Positions 31,512 to 37,489 of a stretch of DNA of 38,236 nt are shown piece after piece. A program made the position numbers and the translations under genes. A model generated the notes under the pieces. That model saw nothing but the letters and a program-made list of their open reading frames with translations. It did not search any database and was not told where the DNA came from. This DNA is from a virus, in the IMG/VR virus record IMGVR_UViG_3300006928_000020, positions 1-38,236 of that record; one strand, 5' to 3'. Each line of letters begins with the position of its first letter. Within the stretch, counting starts at the first letter, position 1.

Positions 31512-31524
31512 CTATATAAACTGG
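31508..31524 (+). promoter_or_regulatory. Conserved TATA-box promoter, copy 9
   Basis: TTGACTATATAAACTGG; its TGA (31509-31511) ends the ERCC4 nuclease gene. TATATAAA is at 31513-31520. Unlike the other copies, the next gene starts 123 bases on, so the transcript has a long leader. Confidence 0.88.
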
Positions 31525-31540
31525 GGTTGAGATATAAAAT

Positions 31541-31635
31541 AGATTCCGAGATTTCCGATTCGGGTCTATACATAGTTACAATTATGTAGTCTAGTACAGA
31601 CGGAAATCGGAATAACCGGAAAGGAGTGGAAGAAC
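31541..31635 (+). promoter_or_regulatory. Structured 5' leader or small RNA before the putative helicase gene
   Basis: ATTCCGAGATTTCCG (31543-31557) pairs with CGGAAATCGGAAT (31601-31613) in 13 Watson-Crick pairs (6 + 7) interrupted only by a two-base AG bulge. Inside, TACATA (31569-31574) pairs with TATGTA (31583-31588) around an eight-base loop. The RNA start predicted from the TATA box is about 31540, so the stem lies at the very 5' end. GGAGTG (31623-31628) then leads the gene at 31636. It may be a regulatory leader, a stand-alone RNA or a processed element. No known riboswitch is recognised. Confidence 0.6.
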
Positions 31636-33039
31636 ATGAAGAAAGCAAGCGAATATGAAGTGGTAAAGAAATATGATGTGTTTGATGGTTATATCAAGCA
31701 TTTTGGAAATGTATCGATAGATAATGACATACCTGCGATGTTGTCATTCTTCTTCGTACAGGGGCAATTGTCTGTCCCCTATGTGAGAATACCTTGGGGA
31801 GAAAGTCATCTAGACCCTAGAGTACACTCCTTTTGGATTCAGTCAAGTAGGACTGGTAAATCGATAGCGTGGGAGTTCGTGGGTGACATACTGAAGGATG
31901 TAGGTATACCTACTGACCTATACACAACAGGTACAGATGCAGGATTGATTGGCGGCTTCGAGGAAATAATGGTAGACGGTAACAAGGAAGTCGAATTGAA
32001 AGAAGGATTCCTAAATGGTCGTAAGGCACTAAACTTCGATGAAGGGTCAATCATACTCAATCCAAATAAGCACAGTTCAGAGACAGTTCTGTACTTGCAG
32101 TCTGCATGTAACCCAGTAGGAAGTAACAACAACAAACTAGTAAAGCACACCAAACAGGGACGTATAGAGACTGAATCGTTAGTGTCACTATGGATTACGA
32201 CATACCCTCCTGCGGGAGTCAAAGAATACGTATTGACCAAGGGTATCTTCCAACGAGTATTGCTTTATTGGTCTCATTGGGATATGAAGAGAAGGCAAAA
32301 CGTCAGTGAAAAGAGAGCATCCATGGCTTTGAAAAAGGTAGCACCATTGAAAGTGAAATATGACGACATTGTTGATTACTTCACCACACTCGATAAGAAA
32401 TTGAAAAACAGAGTCTTGGAGATTACCGAGTCTTCAGTGCTTGAATGGGACACCAAAAGTAGGGAAGAGCAAGAAGAACTTCTGCTTGATACGATGGAGA
32501 GCATGTTCAGCGGTTGTCCTAACTCATTCTTACCATCACTGCTCAATTCGATAGACGAATACTATCAGTTGCTCGATGGTCTAGGGCCGGGTATTAGCGA
32601 TGTAGTTGCATCTTTCATACCAGCGATGGAGAACTACACAGTCATCTTTGCTACTCACATAGCAATGATGGATGACAAGTGGATTGTGGATGGTGAGCAT
32701 GTGAGAATGGCCACAGAGATACTGTTCGACTTGTTTAGAAATCTCATATCTTGGTTAGAAGGTGAAGTAGAAATTGGGCCTAAGATGAGCGAGAGAGCGA
32801 CTCAGAGAAACAAATGGATTGTTTCAGTACAATCAACTACTAGTTACGAGTTAGGTAACAGAGGAGACGGATGGCATGCTAAAGCAGAAGTCATCAAAGC
32901 ATACATGTCACAAACAGGAATTACTAGAGGCACTGCGTACCAACATTACGACAAATGGGCTAAACCCATGTTCCATGAACAGAATGATGGACAGAAGAGA
33001 TTTCTACGTCTAAGGGAGGAATTAAAGAATGGGTCTTAA
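31636..33039 (+). CDS. P-loop ATPase, candidate replicative helicase (467 aa)
   Basis: The P-loop reads IQSSRTGKS (T73-G74-K75-S76), lacking the usual first glycine, and the Walker B is KALNFDEG (D135, E136). The core has a further strand (ESLVSLWITTYPPAG) in the position of sensor 1. The layout recalls phage DUF3987-type or other helicase-like ATPases. The last 80 residues look like a winged helix (WHAKAEVIKAYMSQTGITRG). No MCM or DnaB is seen in the window, so this is the best candidate for the replicative helicase, but that is inference from context. Its mRNA leader is unusually long and structured. Confidence 0.6.
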   Translation: MKKASEYEVVKKYDVFDGYIKHFGNVSIDNDIPAMLSFFFVQGQLSVPYVRIPWGESHLDPRVHSFWIQSSRTGKSIAWEFVGDILKDVGIPTDLYTTGTDAGLIGGFEEIMVDGNKEVELKEGFLNGRKALNFDEGSIILNPNKHSSETVLYLQSACNPVGSNNNKLVKHTKQGRIETESLVSLWITTYPPAGVKEYVLTKGIFQRVLLYWSHWDMKRRQNVSEKRASMALKKVAPLKVKYDDIVDYFTTLDKKLKNRVLEITESSVLEWDTKSREEQEELLLDTMESMFSGCPNSFLPSLLNSIDEYYQLLDGLGPGISDVVASFIPAMENYTVIFATHIAMMDDKWIVDGEHVRMATEILFDLFRNLISWLEGEVEIGPKMSERATQRNKWIVSVQSTTSYELGNRGDGWHAKAEVIKAYMSQTGITRGTAYQHYDKWAKPMFHEQNDGQKRFLRLREELKNGS

Positions 33040-33160
33040 AAAGAAGGTATGCTGGGAGTGTAAAGGGAGACAGTACGTATTCAAGCAGAATGCGAACGGC
33101 GAGTATGATTGCGAACCATGTATTTGCTTGATTACACCACAACAGGAGTTAATGGAATGA
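33029..33160 (+). CDS. Small zinc-ribbon protein (43 aa)
   Basis: A 43-residue ORF behind GGGAGG (33014-33019), overlapping the upstream gene by 11 bases and the next by ATGA. CWEC and CEPC pairs 17 residues apart form a minimal zinc ribbon, similar to a single DnaJ-type knuckle. Function unknown; the good ribosome site and coupling support it. Confidence 0.55.
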   Translation: MGLKKKVCWECKGRQYVFKQNANGEYDCEPCICLITPQQELME

Positions 33161-33765
33161 CAGATATAATGGCACTAGACATAGAAACAAGCAACTACTC
33201 ATGGGAGATTGGAGGTTGGGGCAACAAAGCGTTGTTCGACACATCAGTCGTAGCCACATGGGACGGTAAAGACGGACATATATTCACAAAGGCCGATGTG
33301 GTATTAGATGGTACACAAACACATGACTTACATCCACGTACACTTGGAGACCATATAACCGCTCACATAGAGAAAGGCGGTAGACTACTAGGTCATAACA
33401 TTCTCAACTTCGATTTACCAGTGCTCAAAGAGTCGCTAGATTGTTGGGCAGCAGGTGATGTTATGCAGAAATCAGACAACATAATAGACACCAAATTACT
33501 ATTTCAAAAATCGTCGCTACCTTACGGTAAATTAGAAACATCATTACAATCACTGGTATCTCATACACTTGGTAAGAGTAAGAGTATGAAGAGTGTGGAT
33601 GCACCAAGAGGGTGGCGAGATGGTAAGTACGAGGAGGTGTGTGATTACTGCTTGAAGGATGCACAACTCACGTACGATATATATGCACATGCAAAGGAGC
33701 ATGGTGTTTTGAAGTCGAGGTCTTTTGAGACCGGTGACATAGTGGAGGTAGAATTAGAATGGTAG
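33157..33765 (+). CDS. DEDDy-type 3'-5' exonuclease (202 aa)
   Basis: A stand-alone RNase H-fold exonuclease. Exo I is MALDIET (D8, E10), Exo II is GHNILNFDLPVL (N81, D86), and Exo III is YCLKDAQLTYDIY (Y164, D168), the DEDDy arrangement also found in the proofreading domain of B-family polymerases. It may supply extra proofreading, primer removal or DNA degradation. The ATG at 33157 is in an ATGA overlap with the zinc-ribbon ORF. Confidence 0.85.
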   Translation: MTDIMALDIETSNYSWEIGGWGNKALFDTSVVATWDGKDGHIFTKADVVLDGTQTHDLHPRTLGDHITAHIEKGGRLLGHNILNFDLPVLKESLDCWAAGDVMQKSDNIIDTKLLFQKSSLPYGKLETSLQSLVSHTLGKSKSMKSVDAPRGWRDGKYEEVCDYCLKDAQLTYDIYAHAKEHGVLKSRSFETGDIVEVELEW

Positions 33766-33977
33766 AAGAAAGAACGAAAGATGAAGAAATATGGGAATTG
33801 AGGCGAGCCTTTGATATCCTACATAGAATGATTACGGGAGGAAACAATTTGTACGACATAAGTAGAAACGTATCGCTGCTAGCACAGCGAGTGAGATACC
33901 CGTTTGTACAAGAGGCTCTGCCTGATGATGCAATAGATTCAGACGCAGAAGCAAGAACGGTTGGTGAGGAAGAATGA
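33759..33977 (+). CDS. Hypothetical protein (72 aa)
   Basis: Not recognised. A helical protein (DEEIWELRRAFDILHRMITG, DISRNVSLLAQRVRYPF) with an acidic tail. It overlaps the exonuclease gene by seven bases and the chaperonin gene by ATGA. Confidence 0.6.
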   Translation: MVEERTKDEEIWELRRAFDILHRMITGGNNLYDISRNVSLLAQRVRYPFVQEALPDDAIDSDAEARTVGEEE

Positions 33978-35530
33978 GCGATACAAAGACAGAGACTACA
34001 TTGAGAAGTAACATAGAGGCGGCACGAATTATCATCGATACGGTGAAGACCACGCTTGGCCCAATGGGTCGAGACAAGTTGTTAGTCGATGCTGGGGGTA
34101 ACACAATCGTCACGAATGATGGTGCGACTATCCTACGAGAGTTAGACGTCAGTCATCCAGCAGCGAAGATGATTATCGAGTGCGCAAAGACACAAGAAGC
34201 AGAGTGTTACGACGGTACTACATCTTCTGTGATACTGGCTGGCTCTCTATTGAAGAATAGCGAGGCTCTGATGAACAAAGGTTTGCATCCTAATTTGGTA
34301 TCAAAGGGATACCATGAGGCTGCAAGACTGTGCATGAGGAGACTTGGCGAGTTGTCCGGCTTAGTAGAAGAGGACGGCGGCACAATGAGACAAGCAATCA
34401 TCACTGCAATTACAGGCAAGACGCTAGAGGCAGACGTAGACCATGTGGTAAAACTGGTTATGGGCGCTGTTGATAGCGAAGATAAGCCTAGAGTAGTGTG
34501 TTTACCCGGAGGCAGTCTATCTGATTCAGAGTTATTGAATGGAGTTGTAGTCAACAAGACTTATGCTCAACCTATGCCTAAATTCGATATACCTGATAAC
34601 TGGGAAATTCCATTAACATCAGGAATCATCTTATTGAATCAACCCAGTGATGAGATGAAGTCTGATGATAATGTGCAAGTACAACTGGATATGAAAGGGT
34701 ACTCTCAGATGAAAGCGACAGCGAAAGAGGACACACTAGCATCTGCCAAGTTAATTGCCTCCGCATTTCAAGTTCCAGCAGAAACGCTGGCTGGTGTATA
34801 CGAGATAGGTGTAGTGTTTGTGAGAGAGCAGGTTGAGGATGGTGTAGTATCATACCTGAAGAAACATAACATAGCAGTCGTCAAGAGAGTTCCTGAAAGT
34901 ATTATGCAAGCAATGTCAAAAGCAACAGGCGCTCCAATATATCATTCACCATCAGACGATATCGATAGAAGCGAGGCTGTTGTAGAAGAGAGAGAAATAG
35001 ACGAAGTGAAATACCTATTCGTTGGTGGGCTAGATGATTCACCAGTGAAGACGTTGGTAGTGAGGGGTTCTACGAGAACCACATTAGATGAGACTGAGAG
35101 AGGTTTTGACGATGCTCTCGGTGTAGCATCCATCATACACAATGGCGGAGATGTGGTGTGGGGCGGAGGCACGACCTATTGCGCACTTGCCATGCATCTC
35201 AGAAATGAGGCTGCAAGTGTCAGCGGTAGAAAGCAGATGGCTATTGAGGCGTTTGCAGATGCACTGGAAAGCATACCATCCACACTAGCAGAGAACAGCG
35301 GACATGACCCATTGGACTGCATACTGGCTATGAGAAAGGCTCTGTACGATGACCCCAATATGGAGCGACAGGCTCTAGGGCCTGATGTGGAAGAGGGCGG
35401 ACTCACTGACATGAAAGAACTAGGAGTGCTAGAACCGGCCAAACTGGTCAGGCAATCCATCATGAGTGCCACTGAGGTTACCACAGCCATGCTGAAGATT
35501 GATGACATGGTGGCGAAGAGGGGCGAATAG
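33974..35530 (+). CDS. Group II chaperonin (thermosome) subunit
   Basis: A viral thermosome/CCT-type chaperonin that folds proteins in a double ring. The ATP-site motifs are TLGPMGRDKLLVD (residues 27-39), TNDGATIL (47-54) and DGTTSSVILAG (80-90); the last normally reads GDGTTT, and here the glycine is Tyr79. Further motifs are RGFDDALGVA with the catalytic-type aspartate, GGGTTYCALA (normally GGGAxE) and ENSGHDPLD. At 518 residues it is slightly shorter than cellular subunits (about 540), mainly at the N-terminus. It may form its own ring for virion proteins or mix with host subunits. It lies at the end of the plus-strand block, next to the structural genes. Confidence 0.96.
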   Translation: MSDTKTETTLRSNIEAARIIIDTVKTTLGPMGRDKLLVDAGGNTIVTNDGATILRELDVSHPAAKMIIECAKTQEAECYDGTTSSVILAGSLLKNSEALMNKGLHPNLVSKGYHEAARLCMRRLGELSGLVEEDGGTMRQAIITAITGKTLEADVDHVVKLVMGAVDSEDKPRVVCLPGGSLSDSELLNGVVVNKTYAQPMPKFDIPDNWEIPLTSGIILLNQPSDEMKSDDNVQVQLDMKGYSQMKATAKEDTLASAKLIASAFQVPAETLAGVYEIGVVFVREQVEDGVVSYLKKHNIAVVKRVPESIMQAMSKATGAPIYHSPSDDIDRSEAVVEEREIDEVKYLFVGGLDDSPVKTLVVRGSTRTTLDETERGFDDALGVASIIHNGGDVVWGGGTTYCALAMHLRNEAASVSGRKQMAIEAFADALESIPSTLAENSGHDPLDCILAMRKALYDDPNMERQALGPDVEEGGLTDMKELGVLEPAKLVRQSIMSATEVTTAMLKIDDMVAKRGE

Positions 35531-35716
35531 ATGGGTCGGTTGATGGACAGGCTTCGTGTACGTTGCAGAAACTGTGACCACAAGCACGTCCCTCACCGCT
35601 TATCTGCACGCTTCCACGACGGTGATAGGAGGAGAATCCAACTATGGATGTGCAAAGAGTGCAAACATATATGGGAGGACTCTCTATTCAAAAATAGGAG
35701 TGAGAAGAATGAGTAA
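35531..35716 (+). CDS. TFIIS-like zinc-ribbon protein (61 aa)
   Basis: A Cys4 ribbon (CRNC at residues 12-15, CKEC near 41-44) with the basic/aromatic pattern RRRIQLWMCKECKHIWED, recalling the C-terminal ribbon of transcription factor S/TFIIS (two knuckles and a final tryptophan). The catalytic DE pair of TFIIS is not evident. It starts directly at the chaperonin stop. A role in transcription is possible but unproven. Confidence 0.6.
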   Translation: MGRLMDRLRVRCRNCDHKHVPHRLSARFHDGDRRRIQLWMCKECKHIWEDSLFKNRSEKNE

Positions 35717-36074
35717 GAAGAATGAAATCGACATGCTGGACACGTTTGTCTTCACGTCAGACAAGGTACACGCTGACCTTTACAGCGTCATAGTGGACTT
35801 GGACTTGATAATCAGGAGGCATTCAGGGCCACCGCACGAGAAGTCCATAGAACACCTGATGAACAACAAAGAGGCATTCGAGAAGGATGCATTGAGGTTG
35901 ATATGGAGCATAGTACATGCTAACCTAGATGTAGATACAATAGATGATGAATCACCACAGAAAGGGCAAAGAGGTCTGTTTCCTAGTGCTAAAGGAGAGC
36001 CTGATATAACGCATTTGATGTGGCAGTTGAAGAACTACAACAAGAAAACTGAAAAGAAGTTTGCTGAATACTAA
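35709..36074 (+). CDS. Hypothetical protein (121 aa)
   Basis: Not recognised. A helical acidic protein (DLYSVIVDLDLIIRRHSG, EKDALRLIWSIVHANLDVDT) with a basic C-terminal segment (LKNYNKKTEKKFAEY). The ATG at 35709 overlaps the zinc-ribbon gene by eight bases; the open frame runs further upstream without a better start. Its TAA shares bases with the TAG of the convergent kinase-like gene. Confidence 0.65.
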   Translation: MSKKNEIDMLDTFVFTSDKVHADLYSVIVDLDLIIRRHSGPPHEKSIEHLMNNKEAFEKDALRLIWSIVHANLDVDTIDDESPQKGQRGLFPSAKGEPDITHLMWQLKNYNKKTEKKFAEY

Positions 36075-36829
36075 GGATTCAACCATTTAAACGATTCGTT
36101 TAGTTGCCTTTGTTCGTTCGACATTAAATCTTCCATAGGCGCTATCACCCTTTGGTCACCTGTATTGTAAGCGGCATCTACGACGGGCTTGGCGAACTCA
36201 TCAAGTGTAGGTAAGTCGCTTTGAAACTCTTTACTAGCATCCATGAAATCTTTAGTGTAATAAGGCTTCAAATGATTTACTGGCCCTCTCAAGTTAAACT
36301 GTGGGTCAATCAATTTCTCTTTATTATCAAACACACCCCAGTTCTGAGGCTTTACGTCCCACATTCTCATCGCTTGTGTAATAGGGAATTCTGAGTGTAA
36401 TCTGTTTCTTAAGTTCAAGTGTGTATCATAATTGTTCCAGTCTATATTAGTCTCAAGGGGGTCTCCCCTTCTTTGTGTGAATGCAACAGCGTTTCTATTC
36501 TGAACATTTTGCCCTCTCATGCTAGGTGTGTCGTTCCATTTTAGTCGGTCTTTCGTTTCACTGTCTTGCATAATAAAATCAGGTAGACCCTTCGGAGCAG
36601 CATGTAGTTCCTCTGCCTCAAAATCTTCAGGGTACATCCTCGCAAGCCTATGTAAAATCAAAGCATTAGCAAGTCCTTCACCGCTTCCGAACTTAGTGAC
36701 ATGAGGGACATCAGGGCTTCTATATGCGGTTCTGTAAGTACCTGCTCCTATCTGTTCCTCTATGTCTTTAGGCACAAATGGTTTCATAGCCTTGAGTAAC
36801 ATCCAAGCCATCTCAAACGTTCCACTCAT
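36071..36829 (-). CDS. Protein-kinase-like protein (252 aa)
   Basis: The main kinase landmarks are present in order. There is a glycine-rich loop, IGAGTYRTAY (residues 27-36), and a strand with a candidate ATP-lysine, HVTKF (K46). WDVKPQNWG, with D158, K160 and N163, corresponds to the HRDLKxxN catalytic loop. LIDPQF, with D175, stands in place of DFG. The region between is short, so it is a minimal or aberrant kinase fold, as in several phage kinase-like proteins; aminoglycoside phosphotransferase-like activity is an alternative. It lies next to tail genes on the minus strand, so it may be a late or virion-associated protein that modifies host or viral targets. It is one of three phosphorylation-related genes here. 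Confidence 0.65.
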   Translation of the reverse strand: MSGTFEMAWMLLKAMKPFVPKDIEEQIGAGTYRTAYRSPDVPHVTKFGSGEGLANALILHRLARMYPEDFEAEELHAAPKGLPDFIMQDSETKDRLKWNDTPSMRGQNVQNRNAVAFTQRRGDPLETNIDWNNYDTHLNLRNRLHSEFPITQAMRMWDVKPQNWGVFDNKEKLIDPQFNLRGPVNHLKPYYTKDFMDASKEFQSDLPTLDEFAKPVVDAAYNTGDQRVIAPMEDLMSNEQRQLNESFKWLNP

Positions 36830-36901
36830 GGTATTCCGTGCATGTGTTATGATTTAGATATTCCTCAAAACACTCTCGAATTGACTCTTTCAAGCGCAAT
36901 G

Positions 36902-36909
36902 TACATAAA
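36902..36909 (+). promoter_or_regulatory. Possible variant TATA box, plus strand
   Basis: TACATAAA, followed by C as in the main promoter (TATATAAAC), lies 31 bases before the ATG at 36933. Flanking bases do not match TTGAC...TGG. The 103-base gap between the divergent genes at 36829 and 36933 must hold start signals for both, so a promoter here is plausible but weak. Confidence 0.3.
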
Positions 36910-36932
36910 CAAAGCGGTGTAGAATCTACACT

Positions 36933-37013
36933 ATGAGTAGAGAGTACACCAAGACAGCCATGTTTATACGCTGCCTTAATGAGATTTTTGAAGACTGGGA
37001 TGATAGAATATGA
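36933..37013 (+). CDS. Possible short ORF (26 aa)
   Basis: A 26-codon ORF (MSREYTKTAMFIRCLNEIFE then DWDDRI) ending in an ATGA overlap with the membrane-protein ORF at 37010. The coupling is the only support apart from a possible TATA box upstream. No motif. Confidence 0.3.
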   Translation: MSREYTKTAMFIRCLNEIFEDWDDRI

Positions 37014-37198
37014 TTATTGAACAAAGAGTGATAGATAACATTGTGAATAGTGAAATTAGTATAAACCTCAGTCCTATGATGCCTTTAGTGGCATTGACAG
37101 TAATCTGTATTGGTTATCTGATAAGTACACATACATACTCCGCCTACACTCATCTGTTTAAACTAGCCAAAAGTACTATTGGAAGGTATAATAATTGA
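37010..37198 (+). CDS. Small single-pass membrane protein (62 aa)
   Basis: After a polar N-terminus comes one hydrophobic segment (PMMPLVALTVICIGYLIST, about residues 22-40), long enough to span a membrane, then a basic tail (LFKLAKSTIGRYNN). Size and topology would suit a holin-like or other small viral membrane protein, but sequence alone cannot say. It is transcribed opposite to the tail genes around it. Confidence 0.5.
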   Translation: MIIEQRVIDNIVNSEISINLSPMMPLVALTVICIGYLISTHTYSAYTHLFKLAKSTIGRYNN

Positions 37199-37272
37199 AC
37201 AAAGTGGATAAAGCCTTTTGGTATCTTTCTAATAAATTCTTTATTTGGTTAGCATATAGAAAACAAAATTAA
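37195..37272 (+). CDS. Possible short ORF, TTG start (25 aa)
   Basis: A TTG in the TTGA overlap with the previous stop opens 25 codons rich in aromatic residues (DKAFWYLSNKFFIWLAYRK). It could be a small membrane peptide. There is no ribosome site beyond the coupling, and it abuts the convergent tail gene at 37269. Weakly supported. Confidence 0.2.
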   Translation: MNKVDKAFWYLSNKFFIWLAYRKQN

Positions 37273-37487
37273 ATCCAAGAAGGTTTTGTTGGAAAATTAG
37301 CATAACAATCTTCAGGATTATCGTATGCCGCAGGTAAATCCAATAAAGCAGTTCTATATGTTGCTAAGTCTGACTTCTGTGTATCTGTTAAATCTGCATA
37401 CACTAATGTCAATTGATATTTATCAATTGCTCTTAATGCACTATTTCTATCTTGCCTCAAATAATCCCATTCTGCTTCAGTAACCAT
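37269..37487 (-). CDS. Phage tail assembly chaperone-like protein
   Basis: Matches the pattern of the phage tail assembly chaperone family (Phage_tail_APC type): EAEWDYLRQDRNSALRAIDKY near the N-terminus, LTDTQKSDLATYRTALLDLP in the middle, and a C-terminal FPTKPSW. In that family these read 'W..lR..RN.lL...D', 'q...w..YR.aLRdlP' and a final 'WP'. Such genes usually follow tail-fibre genes, as here. The ATG at 37487 is used; a TTG at 37493, in a TTGA overlap with the upstream stop and closer to GGAG, would add two residues. Confidence 0.8.
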   Translation of the reverse strand: MVTEAEWDYLRQDRNSALRAIDKYQLTLVYADLTDTQKSDLATYRTALLDLPAAYDNPEDCYANFPTKPSWI

Positions 37488-37489
37488 AA

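Noticed and set aside
1433-31524. Repeated 17-mers as a CRISPR array or dispersed mobile repeat
   Set aside because: Copies are kilobases apart, contain a TATA box, share one orientation and sit before genes; they are promoters, not spacers or element ends.
36519-36704. 61-codon plus-strand frame opposite the kinase-like gene
   Set aside because: Antisense shadow of the kinase-like coding sequence, without support of its own.
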